DNA of 64,000 bases from Blumeriella jaapii (lineage: Eukaryota > Ascomycota > Leotiomycetes > Helotiales > Drepanopezizaceae), in assembly GCA_009599575.1 (NCBI GenBank), contig VWND01000038.1:1-64000 (forward strand). Reading direction: 5' to 3'. Positions 34,139-46,673 of the stretch are shown one piece after another. The position numbers and the translations under genes were made by a program. The first letter of the stretch is position 1, and each line of letters starts with the position of its first letter. The notes below the pieces were generated by a model. That model saw nothing but the letters and a program-made list of their open reading frames with translations, was not told the DNA's origin and searched no databases.

Positions 34139-37100
34139 ATTAAATTGCGCGCTTTTTCGTATAAAACCATTTTTATATCCGCGCCGAAAAATCTTTTAAA
34201 ACTTTGCTCTGTTTTGTTCTGTTTTATAATAATAAACTTTGCTAATCTGTTACTTTTTTTTAGATTTTTATAATATTCTGACGCTTTTATCGCGTCGGTT
34301 AAAATGTTTCGGATATGCTTTGCATATTTCCGACTGATAATTAGTTTTAAAAATTAAAATTGGTCGGTAATAGTTTTATCGAAAAAGCTTTTATAAAAAA
34401 TTATTACCTTCGAGTTTTAAACGTTTAAATCGATCGTAAAAAAAAGCTCGATCGCTTCCATTTTTATTAGATTTATTATTCCCGAGAATTTGATTTTATT
34501 TTTTAAAATATTTAAATTTATTAGTATTAAAATGTTTTTCTTTTTTACCGTAAGCTTTAAAAATCTATTAAAAAAGCTTAAAATCGATTTTGGTTTTAAT
34601 AGCGGCTCCGGTGGAAAAAAACTTTTATTCCTTTTTGTAAAATCTGAAAGTTGCTCGTTTTATAATAATGGTTCTTTTTTTATATTATTTTTTTTTAATA
34701 TATCGAATTTTGCTAGTCTGCGCCGCTATTAAAACCGCCCGTTGATATTTGATACTTAGCGTTTTAAACTTTTTCGTTTTCCGCGTTTTCGATAAATTCC
34801 ACGGTTTTTTAAAGCTTTAATTTAATTATAAGATTTGGACTTTTATTTTCCGAAAAATAAAATTTGGACTCGTTAAATACTACGTTTCGGCTCGTAATTA
34901 TACGCATCAGCTAAAGCATTTAGATTTTGTAAATATTAAAAGCGTTATATTTAATTAAATATCCGATGTATTTTTTCGGAAAAATTTTAAATTTTTTTTT
35001 ATATTTTATAGCTTTTCGATTTTTTATTATTAAATACGCACGAATTTCGTACGCATAAATTTTGCTTTAATTTGGTCTGAAATCGGCCGTACGCGCTTTT
35101 ACAATAGCAGGGTCGTAATACCGGAAATATTGCTTAAATCAGCTATGCAAAATTTTATTTAAAAATTTAAATTGTTTTTTCGCAAGCGGCGATATATTAT
35201 ACAAATGCGCTGCTGCTTTTATCGTTTCGGACCAAAAGAAAATTAAAAAGCCCGCTTTAATTTTTATTTTTATCGAACGTTTAATTATTTTTTTTTCTGC
35301 TCGTTCGATCGAGTTATTTGGCTAATATACGTAAAATAAAATTAATTTCAAATCGATATTTTCGCGCTCCGCTTATTTTTAATATTTCGAAATAATGTTT
35401 TTTTGCTTCGGAATTACCGACGATTCGTTATTTTATCGAATTTTGCAAATAAAAAAATTGTATTAGCGTTTTATTTATGCGTCGAACGTTTAAAAACGGT
35501 TTAAAACGATTTTTATACTTTTCGTTCTAATAGCGAAAGCTTAAATTTTTTTATTATATTTGTTTTTTATTAAAAATATTTACGTCGAGCTGTTGTAAAC
35601 TTTTTTACGATTTTTAAAATAATCGTAAAAATTTTAGCCGATACAAAAAAAAGGCTTGAGAGATTTATTTTTTAATATTACTTTTAAAATCATTTATTTT
35701 AAATACGTAACAGCATATTTCTCGCATTTTATTTTAATTAAACTTTTGATTTTTATTTTACGAATATTTTCGACCAGCTTTTCGAACGCGTTTTTATTTA
35801 AATAGTCCGAACGAAAATATTATAAACGCGCATCGTTATTCCGATCGTACGTAAATACGCTGTTTTTTTTAAATTTATAACGCGTACGACGTTTCGGAAT
35901 TATATAAATTATTAGGCCGGGCGAATTACGTTTTAAAAAATTTAAATTATTACGTAGAAAATACGAATAAAAAAAGCAATTGATTTTAATATATTTAAAT
36001 ATATAAAAATCGGCGATCGTTTAATATTAACGTTTTAAAATAAAGCTTTTAAAATTTTCAGAACGAAAAATATTATTTAACCTTTAAAATTAATAATTTT
36101 TTTTAACCAAAAGGCTAGCGGAAATAATATTAGTAATAAAGTTTCAAACGAACGCTACGTTATTAAAAATCATATTCCAAAGCTTTTTATTTTTTTTACG
36201 AAAAGCCTTTTTTATTAAACGACTTTTTTTTCCCGACGATTGAAAAATTTTATATACCTGTATAAACGCTATTAATAAAATTATTAACTTTTTTGTAAAA
36301 TTTTTTAATAAAAAGGTTTTTGTCGTTTATTAAATAAGTTTCAAAACAATTATTAAAAAAAATACTTTTGTTTAAAAACTAATATTAATCAGGCTTTAAA
36401 ACCAAAACGTTAATTCCGAAATGCTTTTTAATCGCATCAAAATAAAAAAAGTAAAAAGTTGCGGTAGAAAACTCTTTTTAATCGTTTTTAAAAATTGATT
36501 TTGGAATCTGTTTTGGCTTGATTATTAGGATTTTAAGAATTTTGTTAATTGCGATTATTTAAATACTTTTTCTATTTAAAGCTTTTAAAGCTTTTTTATA
36601 ATTGAAAAACAGCTTTTTTCGCATTTCAGCGATTTTCTGCCTATTTAAAGAATTGAAAAAAGTTTTTTTTTTTTTACGACGATTATTTATTACGTATAAA
36701 AGCTTTTTACAATCGGTTAAAAAATAAAAATAACGCTTTTTAAAAGTGTCGCATAAGCAGTTATACCTTTTTTTTTTTTTTTTTTTTGCCTTTTTTTTTT
36801 TTTTTTTTTTTTTCTACGATTTTTCGAAATATCGTTGTTTTCAAAATCGAAAAGAAAAAAATGGCAAAAACTTCGATTTTTCGGCCTGAATTATCGAATT
36901 CTCGGTTGTTTTTAAAAAAAAAGATTATAAAATTTTAATTCGATTAAAGTCTTTTTTTATAAAAAAAGCCGGCAAATTCGTTTTCCAGATATTCAGTTTT
37001 TTTGCCGTTCGCCTATTATAAATTAATATATGCGGCGATTGCGTCGAGAAAATCGATAGCAGCGTAGCGGCCATTTATATTAAAAATCTTATATTCGACA

Positions 37101-38072
37101 GCTGTTTTATAAACGGTCTGCTATTCTTTTATTTATTCGGTTATATTCACTTTTCCGTTATACGTTTTACGGAAAATATTTCTGTAGTCAAATCTGACGA
37201 AGCTAATTACGAAAAAATATGCAAAAGCAATATTTTTTTTCAGAATACGAACGAATATTTAAAATGATTCCTGCTTTCTTTTATAATATAAATTCTTGAC
37301 CCTTCGCACATTTTTATTTATTAACGAATTTTTTTGCAAATTAATATAAAAAATAATATACGCTTTTTTATTATTAATAGCGTTAATTTCCGATTAAGCA
37401 ATTGCAAAGTCTATCAAACTGATTTCTATAATTAAAAAGATTTAATCGAATAACTTTTAATAGGCAATAACGTACTTCTGCCATTTCTTAAGCTTTTTTA
37501 AATAATTTTTCGAAAAATAATCGATTTTATTTTTCAAATCGTCGAAAATCAGATTGGCTAATCGAAGTTTGTCGGAAAAATTATTAATCGTAACGGCGGC
37601 CTTTTTTGCCTCGGTTATGCCGTTGTATTCGGCGCATTTTCGATCGTAATCTGCTTAGCGCTTTTTGTTTTTTTAATCGATAAATTAATATAAAAATTGT
37701 TTTTATAGTCGTTTATTAATAAAAAAGCGAAATGAAAAATCAGAATCGGTGTAATCGAAAGGAAAAATCCCTGATCGGTGAAATTTATACGTTTTTAATT
37801 AAAAGATTTACGATTTTGAATCGTAAAAAAAAACCTTTTTTTTCGTAGAGGCCGATATATTGTTTTCGTTATAAAAGATCGATTAATTGGATTGAAAAAA
37901 GTAGAAAAATAAAAATAAAATTTGTAAATTAAAAAAATCGAAAAATTAATGCTTTTCGCACTTTTAATAGCTTTTTATCGATTCGTAGCTTTTTGCTAAA
38001 TAAAAAAAACTTTGCAAAATATAATCTTCTACGAATTTCTTTTAACAATTCGAATAAATTAACCGATAAAAG
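34139..38072 (-). mobile_element. Ty1/copia retrotransposon remnant (RIP-degraded, truncated)
   Basis: Minus-strand translation of 35170-35440 gives a copia integrase: DNESSV then YVY*PNNSIERAEKK, the counterpart of the usual YTPEQNGVAER, then FFWSETIKAAAHLYN, a highly characteristic copia block (W.EA...AAYL.N). Lower coordinates continue through a linker towards reverse transcriptase and stop at about KWFYTKK (equivalent of KWVFK.K) at 34139, where the 14-kb duplication ends; the rest of RT and RNase H are missing. Upstream (36000-38072) should hold protease and gag but is too decayed to assign. Numerous in-frame stops. Small open frames here (for example 34490-34732 plus) are noise. Confidence 0.8.
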
Positions 38073-38238
38073 TGTGACGACACGTATGCTGGAGAACAGG
38101 TAGGCGAAGGGCTTAGAATATCAAGGTGCAGAACCTGGAAGAGGTTCTGCTGGAAGAAGCTATATACATATGGGTTTAAGGTTCGGCAAGGGCCGGAAGG
38201 CCGAAGGGCCGAAGGGCCGAACGGGCCACGTCGTCACA
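38073..38238 (-). repeat. LTR, little mutated, with 9-bp perfect inverted ends
   Basis: Begins TGTGACGAC and ends GTCGTCACA, exact inverted complements with the TG..CA ends of an LTR, 166 bases long and GC-rich, unlike the sequence to its left. Beyond 38238 the plus strand reads ctaccccccc, so on the minus strand a GGGGGGGTAG polypurine tract lies just upstream of the LTR, as for a 3' LTR of a minus-strand element whose body lay to the right. It directly abuts copia coding sequence. It could alternatively be the copia 5' LTR, but too little room exists for a copia gag. Internally it has ggccgaagg-type short repeats. Confidence 0.7.
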
Positions 38239-38550
38239 CTACCCCCCCGTCCGAAAAAAGAACGGAGTTATAGCGTAGTGAACGTTCGCCCTCGAACGTA
38301 GAAATCAACCCAATTGTAATACAGCCTTTCGCATACGTCCTCTGCAAGCCATCTTGCATATAAGTCGCCATTTTTACTTTTTAACTAACCCTATCGACAA
38401 CAAAATCCATTTGCTCGGCTTGGTTTAATATCAGGCCTTCCACTTTACGCGTTACATCGATGATTTCCTGTAAAAAGGGGGTATAATCGCGTTCAGGCGC
38501 CGGCGCTGGCGCTGGTGGTGAAGGAGGGGGCTTTGCGGCCAATTTATCGT
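38239..38550 (-). pseudogene. Unmutated 3' fragment of an LTR element, with a Pro/Ala-rich ORF end
   Basis: This stretch escaped RIP. On the minus strand an open frame enters at about 38550 and ends at 38391. It reads KLAAKPPPSPPAPAPAPERD and then a helical-looking, charged tail ending DFVVDRVS, about 50 residues. The rest to 38239 is non-coding and ends in the polypurine tract next to the LTR. It is probably the 3' end of the LTR element at 38073, cut by the LINE whose tail begins at about 38551. I do not recognise the protein. Confidence 0.5.
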
Positions 38551-39729
38551 ATAATAGTAGTAGTAATAGTATTAATTAACGTCTAGCGGAGTGCAGCCGA
38601 AAGGCTGCCCTCCTAGGACCTCCCAGAAGGTACGGAAACGTGCTAAGCTAAGGAATTAAATACAAAATACGATTCCGAAAGCAATTCGTATTAATACAGC
38701 TAAAGCTGCTATCGACTACGCTTTTCGCCGCTTTTTACGATGGTCCGTCAGTAAAAAATATAAGCGTAAAACTTAAAAAAAAGCCCAAAAAATATATATA
38801 CGGCATCGATTAAAATATAATTTGTCGATTGCGTGAAAACGCATAATAATATAATTAATAAGCCGAAAAAAAAAAAAAAAAGCAATATTTAAATATCCGA
38901 ATTAAAAAACCAAAAACTAAAAACAAGCTTGCGCTTATTAAAATAAAAAAGCATTCGTTACACAAATATACAAAATAATATTCGCTCCGCTGTAACGTCG
39001 CTTCGCGCGGCCGTACGCAGTTTATTTTATTCGAATTGCAATCGATCAAAATAAATAATATACGTATAGCAAAACTGATTATATTTAAAAAATTATAATA
39101 ATAACGCGTAAAATTGTTATAAAATCTTTTGATTCGCAAAGCAAATTTTTAAAAAATATCACGGCCTTTCGCTCGGTTCGAAAAAAAGCGTCTAATCGAA
39201 TTTTTTTAGGCCAATTAAAAAAACGTTTAATCGCGCGGCGATATAATATTAAATGCAATAAAGTTTTAAGCTTTTTGCATTTGCAACGCAATTCAGCGTC
39301 GGTATAATTATATTTAACGTAATATTATTCGTAGTTTTTATAAATGATTTTAATCGCTAAATAATAATAAAACAATCGTTTCGGCATATCGAGCTTCGGC
39401 AAAAGTTTAATTGCGTAAACCGGATTCTATCGCTTATAATTTCGTAAAAGCTTTCTGCTGGCTGTTTTTTATCAGCGGCTTCGATGCGAATTTTGTATTT
39501 TTTTAAAATCGAAGCGTATTTTATTTACAATCGGTTCGAACGCAAAACCTTCGTTTTAAAAAGTTTTTTTTACATTCGTATTCGCCAATTTATCGGCGGC
39601 TTCGTTGCTTTTAATACTCGTATAGCCCGATATTTATTTAATTTTTACGTCGTATATTTTTATTATTTTTTAGCAAGCCAAAAAGGTTTATTAAAAAAAA
39701 AAAATATTCCGCGTATTTCTGTGAGGGGA
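38551..39729 (-). mobile_element. Tad1-like LINE, 3' part (RNase H C-terminal half and 3' UTR)
   Basis: On the minus strand 39729-39085 reads PSQKYAEY, then KIKWISGYTSIKSNEAADKLAN, the end of a LINE RNase H domain (usual W.PGH.GI.GNE.AD.LA), then YTDAELRCKCKKLKT.LHLILYRRA, a C-terminal Cys/His block typical of fungal Tad1-clade ORF2. Stops interrupt it. The 3' part (about 38580-38700) is GC-rich and unmutated (cctcctaggacctcccagaagg). It ends in a short tagtagtag tail at about 38555-38570, a microsatellite in place of poly(A). The 5' half of the domain continues at 56761, beyond the nested gypsy elements. Confidence 0.82.
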
Positions 39730-39905
39730 TAAAACGTCAGTTCGTTGGTCACGTGGTTCGAAGGTCACGTTGTTGTTACGTGATATCGGAGCCCGCATAT
39801 ATTGTATTTTAGATTTTACGACATTTTTAAATTTAGAATCCCGTAGTTAATGCAATTTATTTACGAATCTTTTGTTCGTTTATACTTTTGATATATTAAT
39901 TATTA
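39730..39905 (+). repeat. Gypsy-A left (5') LTR
   Basis: 176 bases, aligning along their whole length with 56582-56760 (aaaacgtcagttcgttggtcacgtgg versus the right copy with transitions, and the shared block atcggagcccgcatatatt). Starts TA (RIP form of TG) and ends attatta. Bounds are accurate to a few bases; I could not identify a target-site duplication. Confidence 0.85.
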
Positions 39906-42900
39906 AACCCTTTTTGACATTTTTATTTCAGCTTTTAAGCTGAAAAAGCTTGCCAATTTTGTTTTGCTTTTGCGCATACGGAAAGTTAATAAATTTTATC
40001 GCGATAATAACTTTTACGATTTTTCAAAAATTTTTACGATACGAAATTACGAAACGATAATTTTTTCTGATATAAAACTTATATTTAAAGAATTCCGTTT
40101 TGCTTTTGCTTATATTCCGGAATAAAATATATTTTACGCTTTTTTTTTAACGAGCTATATCGAACTATTTTAAATTGTCGAAACTTTTTAATTGTTTTAT
40201 TTTAAAGTATTTTAAATACCCCGACCAAATCGTCGCCGCTTTAATCGCTAATACGGAAGCTTGTTTTTAAAAAATTTTCGATATTTTCGTTTACGCGGTA
40301 AAGCAGAACGATATAATGGTATTATTTAAGGCTAAACTGGATAATTTCGCTTAGAAGCTGAATGTTCAGACGGTATAATACTGGGAAAAGAAAGCTTTTT
40401 AAAAGAAAATGATTTAAAACCGCGAAGCCGAGTTTGCCAACTTTCGAAAATAAGCTTTTATTAGTTAAAATATACCGAATATTTTAAACGCAGAGAAAAA
40501 AACACTTGTTTTTTCCGATTTCGATAAATTCACAGGTTCGGATGATATCGGCAACGTTACGAAGCATTTTACCATTTTTTTTTAAAATATAATTTTAAAA
40601 TTTCGTTTTAATTAAAACTGATATGCGACCGAATAAAATCGCATAAGTTATTTTTTTTTCCGTTTTTCCGATATAGCCAAAAGCGTTTTACAAAAAGATT
40701 TACGTACGAACGGCATTTTTTTCTATTTGATTATTGCAAAAATGATTTAAATCTTTTAATAATCGTTCGGTGTTTTTAATTAATAAGCAGATGCATTTAA
40801 AAAAATTCTGTTTTTTAAATAAAGCAATTAATTTTTGTTTATTTTTTTTTTATTTAGCTGAAAATTAAAAATTATATTAAATTTAATAACGAAGCCGCTA
40901 TCGCTATTTTGCGCGAAGCTTTTTTTTTTAATATAATTATCCGTTTGTCGTATACTAACCTTTTCGATTTAAAAACCGATTTTATTGGTTTTTGCGCTTA
41001 AATGCGCGAAACCGATACCGTTTTTCGATAATTAAATTTTAATTATTACAAAACCGAAGGCCGTAATACGAGAATTATTTCTTCCGCTTTTATATTTAAA
41101 ACTGTTATTACGATTATTATTCAGAACGATTTTATAAATTTTAGCGCTATTTAAACCAAAGCAATTATATAAACCGCAGCTGATATAGCAAAAAACAAAC
41201 GCTTAATCGGTAACGCCGAAAAGCTAGCTCGCCGAACTTATTTTTTCGCTAATAATTTCTGCTTATAATATGCTAGCGATAAACACCGAACTGCTAATTG
41301 CTCCGATTTCCTTTGGGTTAAAAAAGTTAAAGCCGAGGCAAAAAAATCGGGAAACTAACTGTTTCTGATAATTATTACTATTAGAAACTTTTAAAAAATA
41401 AATTAAAATTATTTGCTTTAAATAGCGTTCCGAAATTATATTTAATATTATTTTATATTATAATTGCTAATAATATATATATCAAAACTTACTTTTTAAA
41501 CGATTCCGAAGCTACCGATAATTTCATTAATTATGCTTTCGTGTAATATTACGAATTAACCTTTGTTTTATTTATTAACTTACGTAAATTTACCGTAATT
41601 AACGGACGTTTTTCTATTTACGGCGACGTTATTTATTAAGTTTTTTTTTAAATTAATATCGTCCGCTATACCGAACGAATTACAATTTTTATTATAATAC
41701 TAAAAAAATACGATTTTATTTTAAGCAAACCTTGGCTTAGAATATATAACTTTTATATTAATTAAATTACGAATACCTTTTGTTTTAATTCAGATTTTAC
41801 CGTTCGAATTGTTTATTTTAAAATTTTTATTAATTAGCTGTTTTAGGTTTAGTTTAAAAACGCCATTTTTATAAGTTAATCGTTTAATCAGCCTTTTTTC
41901 GCCGTATAGAAGCTGCTGCTTTTAATATTTTATTTTTTCAGCCCGGAATCGAAGTATTTTTAGCCTTATTATACGAAATCGATTAACGTTGATAAAAACT
42001 CGGCGTTATAATTAAAAACGATTTTAATTTTGCATTATTAAAAATAGACCAATTACGACAAAAACTTTTTTAAGCTGAACGATAATATTTATTAGCTAAA
42101 TTTTATTTCGCTAAAGCTTTTTTGAAAAATATTCGTTTGGCTTTTTAAACCAAATTATCAATCGATTTCCGAATAAAACTCTTTTAATATTATTATTATT
42201 ATTTGGCCGCTTTCGATTTTATTAAAGCTAATAAACTTGCGTTTTATAAAAAAAGCGTTAATTATACGATAAAATTCCGTTTTGGCGCAGTATTTTTATA
42301 CGGTCTTTTATATAATATATTAATTAACGAATTTTAAGTTTTACGCAAGTTTTTAAAGAAAAATCTCGAAAAAGGCTGGATTCGAGCTAGCTTTTTCTTC
42401 GCCGCCTTTCCAGTTTTATTTGCGAAAAAACCAAAAAGCGGATTACGTTTTTGCGTCGATTATAAAGCTTTTAACGCTATAATAATCAAAAACCGGTATT
42501 TTTTGCTATTAATTTAAAAAACACTTTTTCGATTAAATAAAGCGAAATTTTATATTAAATTTAACGTTTTTGCCGTTTTTAATAAAATTCGAATAAAAAA
42601 GGGCCATAAATAGCTTATTACGTTTAATACGAAATACGATTTATTCGAATCGTTGATTATGCTTTTCGGTTTATGCAACGCTTTTGCCACTTTTTAATTT
42701 CGTATAAACGATATTTTACGATTTTATTTAAATATTTTTTGCATAGTTTATATAAACGATATTTTAATTTATTTAAACGATTTTTAAAAATACAAAAAAC
42801 ACGTTAATTTTTTTTTTTCAAGCTTTTTTTCGACGCTGGCCTGCAATTAAATATAAAAAAATGCGAATTTAAAATTTAAAAAATCGTTTATCTAAAAATA

Positions 42901-43275
42901 ATTATTTTTATTATTAAAATTAAAATAAATTTTAAAAAATTGGAAGCTATTACTAGCTAAAACCTTCTATTTAACGTTAAAAACGTATAAGCGTTTTTAG
43001 GTTTTGCAAATTTCTACCGACGTTTTATTAAAGGTTTTTTTCGCATCGTTATTCTTTTGGTAAATCTGACAAAAAAAAATATTAAATAGGATTTTAATAA
43101 TAATTATATTAAAACTTTCGAATTTTTTAAATCAACTTTTATTATTGTATTTATATTATTTTATTTTAATTTTAATAAAAAGATTTTCGTTAAAACCGAC
43201 GTTTTTAATTACGTTTTTTCAGAGATTTTTTTTTCAAAAAAACGATACAAAAGTATTTTATTTAATCGCTTTTAT
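39730..43275 (+). mobile_element. Gypsy-A (Ty3/gypsy chromovirus), 5' part: gag, protease, reverse transcriptase
   Basis: All reading is on the plus strand through many RIP stops. Gag about 40230-41350 (FSDFDKFTGSDDIGNVTKHF and neighbours). Aspartic protease about 41480-41810, reading LNDSEATDNFINYAFVQYYEL; the DSG motif is DSE at 41502-41510. Reverse transcriptase about 42330-42990, reading [20 protein letters not shown]; the catalytic YxDD is YIND at 42749-42760. RNase H starts at about 43180 (FVKTDVFNYVF) and is cut at 43275 by gypsy-B. Continuation is at 54531. Without gypsy-B the element would be about 5.8 kb, a usual size. It inserted into the RNase H domain of the LINE. Confidence 0.9.
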
Positions 43276-43541
43276 TGTAAAACGGTGATACCTTGTATTA
43301 ATAGGAGTTGGTAGTTTTAGCTATGGTCGAGGCATGGACCCTTCCGAGACCCTCTGCCACTGATTACCTTTAACAGGTATAAAAGCAAAGCACTCCTTTA
43401 AATAATACCATAAGCACGCAGTCTAATTCATACTTTCACTTATTTTTTTTTCCTTTTTTCAATTTTTTTTAAGAATTCCCTAGATTATTTTATCCACCGA
43501 TATATGGCCGTATCAGTCTGGTTTTCTTATCTACTTTTATA
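43276..43541 (+). repeat. Gypsy-B left (5') LTR
   Basis: 266 bases matching 54264-54530. Starts TGTAAAACGG; contains aggtataaaagcaaagc, a plausible TATA box, and the shared block atatggccgtatcagtctgg; ends cttttata. Flanked on the outside by ttat (43272-43275), also found just after the right LTR. Confidence 0.9.
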
Positions 43542-44109
43542 TTTGATAATCTACGCAAAAATTCAAACTTCGGTGTTTCGTTTTTATATATTTACCGATG
43601 CATTTTTCAAATTTACAGTTAAAATCGACTTCGATATTTCGCTACTACGGCTTAAAAGACTTTTTATATAGTGTTATTCGCAGTTGCATTATATAAAAGA
43701 CTTTTAATAGTTTTTTTTATTTTGCGCATAATTATTAGATTACAAAAATGCAATATATTTCAGAAACGTTTGAAATTACGGTCAGGCAATTTTGAACCGT
43801 GCGAAATTCAAAATTCGAAAATCGTTCTTTTGTTTAAAAATAACAAATCGAATATTAGTTTATACGCTTCGACCGCTGCGCTCGGCCTTTTTAAATTAGA
43901 TTTCTTTTGGTTAAACGCCTGGCGAAAACTTAACCTTTTGATTTTACGTTTTGTGATTATAACAATTATAATTTGCGGCTTTTTATTAAAAATAATAAGG
44001 AAATAGCTGTACGTGCATTGGCCTGAGCCACGAAATATCGAGACCGTGGATCATATAGCAATATTATATTAATTTAATTAATTTATTAAAAAACAAATTT
44101 TTTAACACG

Positions 44110-45500
44110 CTACCCAAATGTTTGAATGCAATTTTATTTTATTTAATTTTTTTAGAAAACACAAAGACTTTTTTAATAGCTCCTTTATTAAAAACGACTT
44201 CTTTTATATTAAAAACCCTTAATCTGCAATTCCAGAAAACATTTATTTATCCAATTCAAATCCTACCAACACTTTTATTAATATTATAAACAACGACGCT
44301 TTTCGTTTTTTTATACGAGGCCGCATGCCTTTTCCTGGCTCCTTTGATACATTTTTATTTAGTAGCGCTAATATTACCGATTTTATCGAGAAATATAAAA
44401 AAACCTGTAAAGATTTCGGAATTTTTAAAACTAAAATATTCGATAAACTCTTTCGCTATTATAACCCAATCACTAAGAATATTATTAAATCGATAAATAA
44501 ATAAAAGGTTATTAAGGTTCGAAACTGGCGTAAGCTAGTTAAACTTTAAAAGCGGAATTCCGAAACCACGATCGTTAGTAAATCCGCGATACTATCGCTT
44601 TTTTTAAACAGTTTGTTATAATAATTCGCTAAGCCAAAAAACTTAAGGCTTATTATCGTATTTATACGAGAGTTTTTAACGTTTTCGTTAATAAAAAAGT
44701 CTTAAGCGAAATTAAACAAAGAAAATTGTTTTTATTTGGCCTTCCAATCAGCATTCGTAATAAAATTATTAAGCATTTTAAAATTAATAAACAAAACTCT
44801 AAAACCTTCGATTAATATTTCAAATTTATAAAATTCGTTTTTAAATAAAACCAAAGCGAACGTATCATCGAAGCCATAAATTAAAAGAAATCTTTTTTTT
44901 CTATTTACAAAAAAAAACGTGGAAGCTTTAATGCAAAAACATGCCCAGCCATTAAAAATTACCGAAATCGCTAAGAAACAACCAATTATTATACTATTCA
45001 ATTATTTTGCAGAATTTATTAGCTTGGAAAAGCTTGACAAGGATATCGAAACTTTCGTATTAAAATTTATTAATATTAAAATTCAAAAATTTCAAAACAA
45101 GGTCGAAAATCTTATACAATAGTAAAAAAAATTTTTTTACGTTAATTCGGATAATAAAAACGATCAAGATAGCTTTTATAATAATTATTCTTTTTAAAAT
45201 GCGCGAAGCGATCAATTTCGCTAAATTACCGTAAAAATAATAATTGTCCAGTGGCAATTTCCTTATGCTAGCGATTAAAATCAGCGAAATATTAATTATA
45301 ATAACGATTATTAAAAGAAAAAAAAAAACCAACGCGAAAACCAAAATCGCGGCTACCAAAATAGTAAAAGTAATTATTAAAACAAACCTCGTGGCTTTAA
45401 ATATGGATTTTGTGACAACAGAAAAATTCACTACGAAAAACCTTATATTCGTTTTAAATGCAAAGCATTTAATTTTTGTATAAACAATAGTATCTATTAT
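44110..45500 (+). pseudogene. Gypsy-B gag remnant
   Basis: Reads through several stops. It contains MPFPGSFDTFLFSSANITDFIEKYKK and CKDFGIFKTKIFDKLFRYYNP, matching the start of gag in this group of fungal gypsy elements (PGT..AP.F.G..I..FL..YE..C...G). The C-terminal part includes the open piece 44919-45122 (EALMQKHAQPL...). A basic region near 45400 (YGFCDNRKIHYEKPYIRFKC) may be a decayed CCHC zinc knuckle. Between the left LTR and gag there are ~570 bases of leader with no assigned coding. Confidence 0.7.
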
Positions 45501-46412
45501 ATTAATAAATATAAAACTATTTGCTTCGGACCGACGGAAGCAAAAATGAGCTTTTTTAACAAAACTGAAAACTAAAGCTGGTTAAATATTATTCGCTTAA
45601 AAGTGAAAAATACGAAATAAAACGACTGCTTGGAAAACAAAAAAAATGCACGATTTTTATTAATAAAAAAGAAAATATTCTAAAAAGCGTACTAATCAAA
45701 AAGAAATCTCTTATTTTAAATGTAAATAAAATTTAAATATATAAATAAAAAACAAATATATATATTATTAATGCAAGTATCGCATTTGCAAATATTATAA
45801 CTGTATAATTAAGCTAGCGAATCATAAGAAAGCAAAATGCTTCTGTTTTATTCGCCAAACCAGCTGATATAAAAAAAAACGTTAAAATCGAAAAGAAAAA
45901 AGATTTTGGAATTCGAAAAAAATTCGATAAAATTATTAGAAAAACGCCTATAATAAAAAAAATTAACAACGATATAAAAGATATCGATACCGATATTCCG
46001 GTTTAAATTATTCAGAAAGTACCAGCTTTTAAACGCTTATTATTAATGCGAAACGAGAAATAAATCGATAAATATATCAGTCCCGAAGCAGTCGACGAAG
46101 CTATTAAAAAAATTATAAAACAGAAAATTAAATTGAAATTCAGCGATTTATTTAATATAAAAAGAAGATTCGATAAAATTATTAATAAACAAATCCTTGT
46201 ATTAAAAAAAACGAAAAGATTGAAATCATTCGAAAAAGAAACGATTTTAAATTGAAAAAAGATTAAAAAGAAATTTACAACATCGCAATTAATTTAGCCG
46301 ACGAAAAAGAATCTTCGGAAAAAATCAGCCTTTTGATTTTCGTTATAAAAACTTAAAGTCAAAACGACGAAATTGCTTTTACACGGCTATAAAAACATTA
46401 AAAATAAAAATT

Positions 46413-46673
46413 ATGCTCGAGAAAAGTACGACCGCCCTCGCTTTACTCGACAGTAGAGCCGAAGTTAATTGCATAAACCAGGAAACGGCCGAAGCCAATA
46501 GTATCCCGATTATCACCGACAAGCGAATAATTTATATTATCGTTAATAGAAACACGATTGAATTCGATGGAATTGTACGAAATATAAAAGTCGATATTAA
46601 AAGTATTATTACTTATAAAAACTTTTTAATAATAAAAAAATACTTTTATTCTATTATTTTTGGAATGCTTTAA
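46413..46673 (+). pseudogene. Gypsy-B aspartic protease remnant
   Basis: An 86-codon open piece. It begins near TALALLDSRAEVNCINQ, a retroviral-type protease active site in which DSG has become DSR (46449-46457, GGA to AGA). It ends YFYSIIFGML, the position of the usual ILG.P. Loss of the active-site Gly through a G-to-A change means an inactive protease. Confidence 0.8.

Noticed and set aside
38073..38238. 5' LTR of the copia remnant
   Set aside because: Too little sequence separates it from downstream copia coding to hold a gag, it is unmutated while copia is not, and a polypurine tract lies on its other side. Not fully excluded.
39484..39732. Plus-strand 82-codon frame
   Set aside because: It is the shadow of the LINE RNase H half on the minus strand.
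44919..45483. Opposite-strand open frames around gypsy-B gag (44732-45001 and 45060-45431 minus)
   Set aside because: They oppose a recognised gag on the plus strand and have hydrophobic, noise-like composition.
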